Part shown: piece by piece, positions 1 through 7,813 of the stretch | Position numbering within the stretch: position 1 is the stretch's first letter | How the letters are laid out: every line of letters begins with the position of its first letter | Origin: an uncultured Candidatus Melainabacteria bacterium | Lineage (GTDB): Bacteria; Cyanobacteriota; Vampirovibrionia; Gastranaerophilales; Gastranaerophilaceae | Direction of reading: 5' to 3' | DNA length: 64,000 nucleotides | Assembly (NCBI GenBank): GCA_934718275.1 | Contig: CAKUZD010000001.1 | Coordinates: 248,001-312,000, forward strand | Position numbers and translations under genes: made by a program | Notes under the pieces: generated by a model | Told to the model about the DNA's origin: nothing | Databases searched by the model: none | Seen by the model: only the letters and a program-made list of their open reading frames with translations

Positions 1-2
1 CT

Positions 3-1061
3 GACACTGTAAGACGAGTTAGAACAAAAACAAAAGGAAGAAAAAACAGTTTAGTCAGAACTCCTGATGTTGATACCGCAACTATTGGCGGAAAAGATAA
101 AACTCAAGCCACAAAAGTGGAAGATAAAAAAACTTGCATTGGGGATTTTTGGCAAATACAAACCAAACAAAAATACCAGCATAAATATCAAAATAAATTA
201 GCTGCTGCAGCACAAGCAATTCCTGAAGCAACTTACGTTGGTGGAAATGAGCTTCATGGCACTAAAAGCTGGGATTCTGCTCTAAAAAAAATAAAAAGAT
301 TTGAAGAGCAATTTGAAACAAAAGGCTTTAATGGTATCGTCAGAGACGTAACAAGAGACACAATGTATATCCCAAAACCTAAAGAAAATTATAAAAAAAT
401 TGTAAAAGAAATGCATGACAATCAACACATGCGTCTAGCTAAAGCCTACGCAGAAGATGCAAACGGGAATATTGTAATTGGGAAAGATGGACTACCAATA
501 ATGGCAGATGATATTGAATTTCAGTCTGCACCTTCTGGATATAAGGGTGTTCAAGTGCGTTTTGAAGAATTCAAGTTGGTAAAAAATTCTAAAACAGGTA
601 AAATTGAAGAAGCTCCTGTTAATGATGGTCATGTATATGAACTAATTATTCTTCCAGGGCCAAATTACCACGCATTTAAAGATTATGAACATGTTGCAGT
701 TTATGAACATACTCGCCAATACAAAGAATACGGCTTTACTAAAGATAAAGGTGCTGACACTATTATCAAAGGAATAAAAAACGAAATAGGTAAAGTTACA
801 GAAGCTCTTTATAATGATGCTGCAATACGAGATGAACATGGTACTAATGCCATAAAAGAAGCTGTAACATTTACCCCAAAAGGTATAAAAAACCTTACAG
901 AATATTTTGATGCTTTAGAAAATTTACTTCTCGGGAAATATATGTCATTACCACCAAGCAAACGGAAACTTCCATTTAAGGAAACATTAAAGTACAGACA
1001 AGCTAGAGAAATTCGAACTAAATTAATGGAATTTGTTAAACTTTATGCCCCTAAAGATTAA
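3..1061 (+). CDS. C-terminal part of a protein with a RelA/SpoT-like region (5' end outside window)
   Basis: The frame is open from base 3 to the stop at 1061, so the gene almost certainly starts before the window; the first usable start inside it is a GTG at 117 with no ribosome binding site. Seen features, in order: a basic, low-complexity leader, KSWDSALKKI (about bases 264-295), a VRDVTRDT segment (about 345), SGYKGVQV (about 534), YELII (about 636) and YEHTRQYK (about 702). This order resembles RelA/SpoT-type nucleotidyltransferase domains of the polymorphic/phage-associated kind, which show a KS-x-ES-x-x-KI segment, a D-x-x-RxT strand, a GYKG-x-x strand, an E-L-x-F-H-T-like strand and a terminal H-x-x-YE-x-x-R helix. 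Here the usual QFHT is replaced by a different sequence (IILPGP), so activity is uncertain. The 3' end overlaps the convergent RlmD gene by 11 bases. Confidence 0.6.
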   Translation, partial: DTVRRVRTKTKGRKNSLVRTPDVDTATIGGKDKTQATKVEDKKTCIGDFWQIQTKQKYQHKYQNKLAAAAQAIPEATYVGGNELHGTKSWDSALKKIKRFEEQFETKGFNGIVRDVTRDTMYIPKPKENYKKIVKEMHDNQHMRLAKAYAEDANGNIVIGKDGLPIMADDIEFQSAPSGYKGVQVRFEEFKLVKNSKTGKIEEAPVNDGHVYELIILPGPNYHAFKDYEHVAVYEHTRQYKEYGFTKDKGADTIIKGIKNEIGKVTEALYNDAAIRDEHGTNAIKEAVTFTPKGIKNLTEYFDALENLLLGKYMSLPPSKRKLPFKETLKYRQAREIRTKLMEFVKLYAPKD

Positions 1062-2475
1062 TAATTGCGACGTTTTCAATATGATAAGTATGACAGAACA
1101 TGTCGAACGGTTGAATACTTTCCACCTTCGCTCCGTGTTCTGTCAAATATTTTAAATCTCTTGCAAGAGTTGCGGGATTACAACTAACGTAAATGATTTT
1201 ACTTTTTGGAAATTCTTCGGCTTTTTCGTTATTTTTAGCAGAGCAAAGAATCTCATTACATTCTTTATTTAAACAATTTGTTTTGCAGTGTTTTAAAACT
1301 TCATCTAAAACTTCTTGCGTGCAACCTTTGCGGGGAGGATCCAAAATTATGACATCAAACTTTTTCTTTATTGATTGTAAGTATTTTAACGTATCTTGAG
1401 CAAAGAGTTCTACATTTTCAATTTTGTTTAATTTCAAAACTTCATTTGCCTTATCAATTGAAGATGAATTTTCTTCAACACTGGTAACTTTCTCTGCGAC
1501 ATCAGAGACACAAATACCAAAAGTTGCTATTCCGGCATAAGCATCTAAAACAGTAGGTTTTTCAAGCTTTCCAACCTCTTTTTTCACGTATTTAAAAATA
1601 TTCTCTGCACTCTTTGGATTAACCTGAAAAAATGTATCAGCACCGATTTTAAAAGTTTTATCCAATAACTTTTCTTTAATAAAATCTTGACCAAAAACGC
1701 ATTGAGTTTCTTTTCCCAAAATTACATTTGTCTTTTTGGAATTGAAGTTTACACAAACACCTTTAATTTTTTCAAATTTTTCAAAAATAGCTTTTGCAAA
1801 ACTTTCCAAACGACCAAACATTTTTGTTCCATTAACCACAAGAGTCACCAAACAATCTCCATTGTCAGCTGAAATCCTTATTACAATGTGTCTCAAATCA
1901 CCTGAGTGTTTCTTTTCATTAAATCCGCTAATTTCAAAATCGGGAGCTTTTTCCCGAATAAAGTCTATAATTTCATCGCAAATTTCAGGTTGAATAGGAC
2001 AATATTTTATATTAACAATTTCGTGTGACTGCGGTTTATAGTAACCTGCAAGAATTTTCTTGGAAACCTTAGTTTGAGTAACCGGACATTGAATTTTATG
2101 CCTAAACTCTTTAATATCAGGAGAAGCTACCGGAAAATTTATTGGAGTATCAAGCCCGCCAATTTTTCGAATTGCATCCTCTACCATTTGACGTTTAAGT
2201 TCCAATTGATAATTATAATCTATAAACTGTAATTGACACGAACCGCAAACTTTTTGCATAGGACAGAATGGTTGAACTCTATGTTTTGATGGAATAAGAA
2301 CTTCAACCGGAATTGCTGTTGCATAATTTTTGTTTACTTTTGTTATTTTGATTTTTACTTCATCTTCAGGGCAAACATTCTCTACAAAAACAACTTGTCC
2401 GTCAATTTTTGTAATTCCGGTTCCCAAGTTTGAAAGTTTTTCTATTTTTACTATAAATTCGTCATTTTGTTTCAT
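1051..2475 (-). CDS. rlmD: 23S rRNA (uracil-5-)-methyltransferase, RlmD/RumA family
   Basis: SAM-dependent methylation of uracil C5 in 23S rRNA (m5U). At 474 residues it has the family layout: an N-terminal TRAM-like beta domain (about 1-60), a [4Fe-4S] cysteine set C71-x5-C77-x2-C80 with a distant C159, the SAM-binding DAYAGIATFG motif near 312, an ILDPPRKGC motif, and the catalytic cysteine in VSCNPATLARDL near 432. Between the last two motifs lies an extra Cys-rich stretch (CKTNCLNKECNEILC) not usual for the family. Its ATG overlaps the end of the upstream secreted-protein gene by 14 bases, so translation may be coupled. Which uridine is modified (RlmC, RlmD or TrmA site) cannot be read from sequence alone; the Fe-S set argues against TrmA. 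Confidence 0.9.
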   Translation of the reverse strand: MKQNDEFIVKIEKLSNLGTGITKIDGQVVFVENVCPEDEVKIKITKVNKNYATAIPVEVLIPSKHRVQPFCPMQKVCGSCQLQFIDYNYQLELKRQMVEDAIRKIGGLDTPINFPVASPDIKEFRHKIQCPVTQTKVSKKILAGYYKPQSHEIVNIKYCPIQPEICDEIIDFIREKAPDFEISGFNEKKHSGDLRHIVIRISADNGDCLVTLVVNGTKMFGRLESFAKAIFEKFEKIKGVCVNFNSKKTNVILGKETQCVFGQDFIKEKLLDKTFKIGADTFFQVNPKSAENIFKYVKKEVGKLEKPTVLDAYAGIATFGICVSDVAEKVTSVEENSSSIDKANEVLKLNKIENVELFAQDTLKYLQSIKKKFDVIILDPPRKGCTQEVLDEVLKHCKTNCLNKECNEILCSAKNNEKAEEFPKSKIIYVSCNPATLARDLKYLTEHGAKVESIQPFDMFCHTYHIENVAIINL

Positions 2476-3100
2476 TTTTCAATCTTTTAATATGTATTTT
2501 CAATGCAGGGAAAAAATCATTATCATCTCCATAATGAGCAAATATAATTTTCCCAAATTTGTTTACGGTGATTAAACCCACATAATTTTCATCCTCAATA
2601 TTTGCAGGTTTAAAAGTATACTTATAAAAACTGTTTTTCGTATCATTTAATATTAATATCTTCTTCTGTTCAAAAGGTCTTTTATACAAAGTTATTTCAT
2701 TGTTCTTAAACTCAGAAACCTTTACTATTTCTGCATCAGGAAATAAATTTTTTGTATAATCATCATCAATTGAAATGTTTCTAAAATAACCATTGTCGTA
2801 ATAATACCTGATTAATTTCAAATTTCCGTTATCAATTCCGATTAGATTACCATTATCAATAAATTCTCTATTAGAAAACGGTCCAATAGCCAATTTACCT
2901 CTATTATTGTAATATTCAGAATATCCACCTGATGCGGAGTACATTTTATAAATCAATTTAACATCTTTAGGAGTCTGTCTGTTAAAGCTCCATTTTTGAG
3001 TTTGTAAGTTATAATAAACACTGTTTTCAACAAAACTAAAAGAATTTGCATTTAGTGCCGAAAAAAGCAAAATAAATAATGTAATAAAAATCTTTTTCAT
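2462..3100 (-). CDS. Secreted protein of unknown function
   Basis: I do not recognise this family. An upstream TTG at about 3136 would extend the frame by 12 residues, but the ATG at 3100 immediately begins a typical signal peptide (MKKIFITLFILLFSALNANS) and has a GGA five bases upstream, so I use it (212 residues). The mature part is rich in Asn, Tyr and Lys with alternating beta-like stretches and repeated YYNNRGKL / GNLIGIDNGNLK-like turns, reminiscent of short MORN- or toxin-repeat-like beta hairpins, but no firm domain match. It lies directly upstream of and overlaps rlmD on the same strand, although no functional link is evident. Probably periplasmic or exported. Confidence 0.6.
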   Translation of the reverse strand: MKKIFITLFILLFSALNANSFSFVENSVYYNLQTQKWSFNRQTPKDVKLIYKMYSASGGYSEYYNNRGKLAIGPFSNREFIDNGNLIGIDNGNLKLIRYYYDNGYFRNISIDDDYTKNLFPDAEIVKVSEFKNNEITLYKRPFEQKKILILNDTKNSFYKYTFKPANIEDENYVGLITVNKFGKIIFAHYGDDNDFFPALKIHIKRLKNETK

Positions 3101-3180
3101 ACATTCCAAAATATCATGTAAAAATAAATATTTCAATTGATAACTTTATAAAAAAACTTTTTTGATGTTATCATACTGTT

Positions 3181-3508
3181 ATGATTAGAAATTTGGCTAT
3201 TGAAAAAATATTTTTAATAATTTCTTTGTTTTTTGGTTTTTTATATATATTTATACTCCCACCATTTCAGTCAGTAGATGAAGGTGTGCATTTTTTCAGA
3301 AGTTTCCAAATATCTCAATGCAACTTTTTATTTTATTCCGCTAATGCTTCCATTATTTTTACTATTCAAATCACATAAGCCAAAATACAACTTTGAAATC
3401 ATTAAATATACAATAATTATTATTCTTATATTTATTTTATTATCAAGTGAAATATCTTTATTACACAGATTTTATAATATTACCCCAAATTTATATTACA
3501 AAATTTAA
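3181..3508 (+). pseudogene. Internally deleted DUF2142 membrane protein remnant
   Basis: The first frame (3181-3378) begins with a transmembrane helix followed by PPFQSVDEGVHFFRSFQIS, which matches the N-terminal signature of DUF2142 polytopic membrane proteins (P-x-F-x-x-x-DE-x-x-HF-x-R-x-x-Q-I-S). About 45 residues in, the frame turns to nonsense. The +1 frame then picks up TFYFIPLMLPLFLL, which resembles the (Q)GRYFIPLLP region near the C-terminus of the same family, followed by further hydrophobic segments to a stop at 3508. DUF2142 proteins are normally over 400 residues with about ten helices, so most of the middle is missing. The junction lies around 3318-3325. Read as a deletion-plus-frameshift pseudogene. 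Confidence 0.65.
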
Positions 3509-3559
3509 TCTTTTCTTCTCAAAATAGCAATTATTATTTTTAGCTTTTTTTCTAAAAAT

Positions 3560-5002
3560 ATGAAAATTCAATCTACAACAAATTATCTCAATACATCTTT
3601 AAATCATAATCGAAACAAAATTCATGCTTTTCAGCAAACTCCGGTTCAACAACAAAATTACAAACCAAGCTTTAGCGGAGCTATGCCTGTTAATATACAT
3701 TCCAACAAATTCTTTGCAGCACAAACATATTTAAACACTGCCAAAGAAGCTCTTTCTAAAGTTCAAAACTTAGATTTATACAACTTTGACTTGAACAAAT
3801 TGAACGGAATTCAAGAAGGTATAAAAGTTTTTGATGGATTAAATATGAAAGAAATAGCTTTTGTTGCGAACTCCGTTGCAGAAATAGCTGTAAATAGAGG
3901 TTGCAGAAACATTTGCGTACATTGTTATGCAAACGCAAAAGCACCAATAAACGAAACCTCAAACCAAATTAATAAAATGAGTTGGAATGATTTCTCTGCG
4001 TTAACAGACGGTTTTGAAGAATTAAACAAACGAATGGGGTTCTCTGTTTTTAATAGAAAAAACAACAAACATCCAATGGTAATACCTTTCCATGATGCAG
4101 ACTGTAGCGAAGTGCTTTTAAAAGATAACAATGGAACCGAACACGATTTTATAGATATTGCAGAAAGATTAAAAAAAGTATTTAACTTACCTGTATATTT
4201 TGATACATCAGGATGGAATATTAAAGATGCAAAAGCGCAAAAACGCATGGAAAAATACGTTGAATATTATAGCAAACCGGAAAACTTTAACAAACTGGAA
4301 CAAATAAATTTATCAATAAATCCATTCCATTCAATGTATGCCAAATCTTTAGAATTAAAACAAAATAATAAACCGGAACTTGCCGCAAAAATATATGATT
4401 TATACACTACAAGAATGGCAAACGTCTTATATACCATGACTCCGTTACAAAAAAATCCTAATTTTAACTTTATTGCAAGAGCTACCGCCAATAATAGCAA
4501 AGTACCGGAAGGTTTTAAAGAAAAAGATTTGCGTCTCATGTTTATGGATATTCTGGATAAATTAAATGATTTATACAAAGCAGACCTTAATGGTAATCAA
4601 AAATTAGTCAAAAATGAAGATGAAATGTTTGAATTTTTTGACAACTTTTACCATGAATTAAATGAAATCAGTACAAGTATAAGTATCGCAGAACGTTCAT
4701 CAAAAATTGTCTCCCCAAACGATAAAATGGTAATGGAAAGTAAAATGAGACAAGAACAAAGCATCAATGATGTTATGTCTATCAAAAGCATAAGAGATTT
4801 TAGGAAAGTCAATAAAGACATGGACAGACATTTTCATGGCATTATTGATGCAAATGGGAATTACTATTTAACAACCTATCACGTATCATTCCCAACTGAA
4901 ATCAAATTAAATTTTGAAAATAAAGATAAAAAAACAGCCCCAATAGCTCCATTGTTACAACAAGACCTACCTTTTAGAAAAAGTGTTATTAACAATGTCT
5001 AA
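3560..5002 (+). CDS. Orphan radical SAM-like protein with N-terminal FSG motif
   Basis: Unassigned 480-residue protein. The motif C115-x3-C119-x2-C122 (CRNICVHC), preceded by a conserved-looking beta strand and NRG, is the [4Fe-4S]/SAM-binding signature of radical SAM enzymes. Downstream segments (MVIPFHDADCSE, LPVYFDTSGWN, INLSINPFH) look like successive strands of the partial TIM barrel, the last with the Asn-Pro-Phe-His pattern seen in family members that extract data from strand 5. The first 40 residues are low-complexity, Asn/Gln-rich, and end in KPSFSG. No partner gene (precursor peptide, SPASM partner, transporter) is adjacent; the neighbours are a pseudogene and a tRNA. Substrate unknown. 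Start ATG chosen because it is the first in frame. Confidence 0.7.
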   Translation: MKIQSTTNYLNTSLNHNRNKIHAFQQTPVQQQNYKPSFSGAMPVNIHSNKFFAAQTYLNTAKEALSKVQNLDLYNFDLNKLNGIQEGIKVFDGLNMKEIAFVANSVAEIAVNRGCRNICVHCYANAKAPINETSNQINKMSWNDFSALTDGFEELNKRMGFSVFNRKNNKHPMVIPFHDADCSEVLLKDNNGTEHDFIDIAERLKKVFNLPVYFDTSGWNIKDAKAQKRMEKYVEYYSKPENFNKLEQINLSINPFHSMYAKSLELKQNNKPELAAKIYDLYTTRMANVLYTMTPLQKNPNFNFIARATANNSKVPEGFKEKDLRLMFMDILDKLNDLYKADLNGNQKLVKNEDEMFEFFDNFYHELNEISTSISIAERSSKIVSPNDKMVMESKMRQEQSINDVMSIKSIRDFRKVNKDMDRHFHGIIDANGNYYLTTYHVSFPTEIKLNFENKDKKTAPIAPLLQQDLPFRKSVINNV

Positions 5003-5134
5003 TATCAATCAGCATTGTAATATGGAAACACAATTGGACAACTTACAATATATAATTTAGCAAACAAAAAAATTATAAGCATTTTGTAATTTTTTGCAAA
5101 TTTTGACAAAATATGCTAGAACGCAGAAAGCACT

Positions 5135-5158
5135 AAAAAAGAGCCTTACGGCTCTTTA
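5135..5158 (-). terminator. Rho-independent terminator of tRNA-Val
   Basis: Perfect 8-bp inverted repeat AAAGAGCC / GGCTCTTT with a 4-base loop. Read on the minus strand it is followed by a T run and sits just 3' of the tRNA-Val gene. Confidence 0.85.
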
Positions 5159-5165
5159 ATTTAAA

Positions 5166-5241
5166 TGGTGGGCGTTAGAAGACTCGAACTTCTGACATCC
5201 TCCTTGTAAGGGAGGCGCTCTACCAACTGAGCTAAACGCCC
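5166..5241 (-). tRNA. tRNA-Val (anticodon TAC)
   Basis: Minus-strand cloverleaf: acceptor stem GGGCGTT/AACGCCC, D-arm TAGCTCAGTTGGTAGAGC, anticodon stem CCTCC/GGAGG enclosing the loop CTTACAA (anticodon UAC), and a T-arm with GTTCGAGTC. The discriminator is A and CCA is encoded. Followed by a strong terminator. Confidence 0.95.
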
Positions 5242-5362
5242 TTCAGTCAGTCTCGACAAGATTTATATTAACCTAAACAAATTTTATTGTCAACCTTTTT
5301 TTTGAACTTTTTTATATCTTATTCGTTATAATTATTAAGTAGAAGAAAATGAGGTATTTATT

Positions 5363-6073
5363 ATGAAAAAATTTTGTTTAATTTTAACTTTAAGTTTACT
5401 TATCCAACCGGCTTTTTGCTCAACTTATTATTTTAAAACAGTTAATAGTAATCTTATTCCACCTTATTATCCGGTACAACACTCTCAAGTTCGCAGAGGA
5501 TTTTCTAACGTCAATATGAACAATCCGGACATGCTTTTTTTACAAGGACTACTTGCCAACTCCGCCCTATACACAGGCAGATTAAACCCAACCGCAACAC
5601 CTGCTTTAAGAAATAATAAATTGGATGTATTAAGTTATCTCGATCCATATATTATAAGAATTGATGGGAATGATTACGTTTTAGTGAAGGACAACGAAGG
5701 TGGGAATTGGTCAATTAAAAACATTTTAGGATATAACGATAGCAAAAAAAACTTATTTGCATCTCTAAAAAAACTTGAAAGTGATGGAAATGCCTCAAAA
5801 ATAACATCTCAAGAATTACAAAAGGCAAATATTCGTTTTGTAAAACTTAATATAGACGGCTCACTCGCTCTTAATGAAAGAAAGTTGGATTATGACATAA
5901 ATAAAGTTTTATACATTGACATGAAAAACCTCAGAACCGCTTTAGGTAACAAAAACCAAAACGGGACTTTTGGATATTTTTACGTATACATCAAAGATAA
6001 AAATGGTCAAAAAGTTGTACCAGGGCGAGTCACTTTTGAAGAAAAATCTGAATTACATAATTACATTAAATAA
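5363..6073 (+). CDS. Secreted protein with an EF-hand-like loop
   Basis: A 236-residue exported protein of unknown role. The N-terminus is a clear signal peptide (MKKFCLILTLSLLIQPAFCS), with a GAGG ribosome binding site before the ATG at 5363. The mature region contains an SDGNASKITSQEL segment near residue 153 that resembles an EF-hand or dockerin-type calcium loop (D-x-N/D-G-x-x-x-I-x-x-x-E), followed by FVKLNIDGSLAL, which has the look of a second degenerate loop, and a C-terminal beta-rich YFYVYIKDKNG strand pair. Similar arrangements occur in bacterial adhesin and secreted calcium-binding proteins, but I cannot name a family. It stands alone between tRNA-Val and a convergent secreted protein. 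Likely periplasmic or surface. Confidence 0.55.
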   Translation: MKKFCLILTLSLLIQPAFCSTYYFKTVNSNLIPPYYPVQHSQVRRGFSNVNMNNPDMLFLQGLLANSALYTGRLNPTATPALRNNKLDVLSYLDPYIIRIDGNDYVLVKDNEGGNWSIKNILGYNDSKKNLFASLKKLESDGNASKITSQELQKANIRFVKLNIDGSLALNERKLDYDINKVLYIDMKNLRTALGNKNQNGTFGYFYVYIKDKNGQKVVPGRVTFEEKSELHNYIK

Positions 6074-6135
6074 CAAATCTAAAAGTTTTTCAGCATACTT
6101 TCCAACACTTCAATCACGCAGTATATATATTTTTA

Positions 6136-6564
6136 TTAATAACTATTACTTTTAGATTGGTTAATTTTTTCTGCTTGTTGTTTTTCGTATTCTTCACGAG
6201 CCTTAATTTTTATTTCATGTTTTTCTCCATGATGAGGATCGTCAAATTTATATGTCTGAGTTGTCCACCATTTTGCAGCTTTATAAATAATTCGTTCTTC
6301 ATAAGGCTTCTTTTCTCCCTTTGCACGTTTTACTTTGTGAGATGCAGAAGAACTTGTTTCTGTTTTTTCTGGAGAAGTTTTATTTAACTTAAGCGGCTTA
6401 TCCAATTCATCAACATTTAACCTTCTTGGAGCCGGAACATCAAAATAATCCACCATATCAGCTTCATTAATCGCATAAGATTCCGGACTAACATAACCAT
6501 TATCATTTGCACTTGCTATATTTGCAATCAAAAGCAATAGTATTAACAGAAAGAATTTTTTCAT
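6136..6564 (-). CDS. Small secreted basic protein, unknown
   Basis: 142 residues, not recognised. Residues 1-19 are a signal peptide (MKKFFLLILLLLIANIASA). The mature protein is strongly charged and low in complexity, with a Lys/Ser/Thr-rich middle (about 60-85), an aromatic KAAKWWTTQTYKF patch near 95-107, and a predicted helical, charged C-terminus. No cysteine pairs or enzyme motif are visible. Its ATG overlaps the stop of the upstream PHP-phosphoesterase gene by 4 bases, so the two are probably co-transcribed and translationally coupled. Confidence 0.6.
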   Translation of the reverse strand: MKKFFLLILLLLIANIASANDNGYVSPESYAINEADMVDYFDVPAPRRLNVDELDKPLKLNKTSPEKTETSSSASHKVKRAKGEKKPYEERIIYKAAKWWTTQTYKFDDPHHGEKHEIKIKAREEYEKQQAEKINQSKSNSY

Positions 6565-7721
6565 ATATTATCCTTTCTCGGGCATCTTACTACAAGACTT
6601 TTTCCATGTGAATCTAAACCACCTGTCTTTAATAAGCCATATTTTGCAGCAGATTTATCTATTATAGATTTCCACTCTTGGAAATATTTACCCTCATAAG
6701 ATTGATAAAAGCCTTCATAAAACATAGCTTTTTCACCACCAACAGCTTTAAAATGTTCAAACAAGTAGTCATAGAACTCCGGACAATACGCCTTTATTCT
6801 TGCAGGATGTGCAATAGACATAACTCCTGAATTTAAATTTGAAATAAACTTTACAACATCTTCAAAAGATGAAAACGGATTCAACATTTTCCCAATTGAC
6901 GGATGCGCATTCAAATAAATTTCTCTTGCTATTTGAATTTTTTCTTCTATTTTATCGGGAATTTTTGGAAGCTCTTGACCGACATATAACTCAAGTGCCT
7001 TTTTATATGTTGCATGATAAGGTTCTTTCCCCTTAAATAAATATTTATATTTATATATTGGCTTTTCATAAGAAAAATCAGCATTAGGAAAATAATAATC
7101 CAACAAAATCCTACCGGATGTATATTTTTTCAAAGGATGCGCAACCTCATCTTCCCCTTTTAGAACCATAGCATGACACTTTGCAGCTTCTTCAAGAGTA
7201 AACTTATACTGCGGCAAAGCCTTATCTAGTTTACAAATAGTATCTTTAGCCAATTGTAATTTTAAATCACGTTTATGTTTCAAATAATCATCTAAAATTT
7301 TGTCATTTGGATTAATTCCATAAACAAGTAAATGAATTTGCAAAGGCTTTGTTTGATTTGGGAAATTTATCCCAACCGTAGAAATTTCAACACCAAAACA
7401 AATATTTACATGCTTGTAATCATTTATTAACTCAGTAGCTTCTTTATCACCGTCAATCGTATCATGATCAGTTATTGCCGTAATAAATTCAGGATTTTTT
7501 TTAGAAATATCATCTGCTAAATTTAATAACTCTCTAATAGACATTTCTCCGTCAGAATACTGAGTATGAACATGTAAATTAGCTTTAAATTTTCCATTCT
7601 TTAAATATCTGAAGTCATGGGAATCCAAAACCCCAATATCCTGCCTTTCTCCTACTTTAAAAGCATATTCATCAAAATTTTTAATTCTATTTATAAAATC
7701 TTTTTCATCAATAATTCCCAT
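6561..7721 (-). CDS. PHP-domain metal-dependent phosphoesterase
   Basis: A 386-residue protein with the Polymerase-and-Histidinol-Phosphatase metal-binding motifs in order: NLHVHTQYSDG (motif I, about 48-58), TDHDTIDG (motif II, about 88-95), a GVEIS strand (about 113), SIAHPAR (motif III, about 300) and GLDSHG (motif IV, about 375). These place it among trinuclear-metal phosphoesterases such as the AMP/5'-3' oligonucleotide phosphatase YciV/RnaM group. The central roughly 180 residues between the second and third motifs are an insertion larger than in YciV, so the substrate is uncertain. Cytoplasmic, since no signal peptide is seen. It heads a two-gene unit with the downstream small secreted protein. 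Confidence 0.75.
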   Translation of the reverse strand: MGIIDEKDFINRIKNFDEYAFKVGERQDIGVLDSHDFRYLKNGKFKANLHVHTQYSDGEMSIRELLNLADDISKKNPEFITAITDHDTIDGDKEATELINDYKHVNICFGVEISTVGINFPNQTKPLQIHLLVYGINPNDKILDDYLKHKRDLKLQLAKDTICKLDKALPQYKFTLEEAAKCHAMVLKGEDEVAHPLKKYTSGRILLDYYFPNADFSYEKPIYKYKYLFKGKEPYHATYKKALELYVGQELPKIPDKIEEKIQIAREIYLNAHPSIGKMLNPFSSFEDVVKFISNLNSGVMSIAHPARIKAYCPEFYDYLFEHFKAVGGEKAMFYEGFYQSYEGKYFQEWKSIIDKSAAKYGLLKTGGLDSHGKSLVVRCPRKDNI

Positions 7722-7813
7722 ATTTTACATTTTACACAAAAAAGACTTTGAAACAAAACTTATAATCTTTCGTCAGATATATTAAAGATTTATTTTTTAA
7801 GAAGGGATACTTT

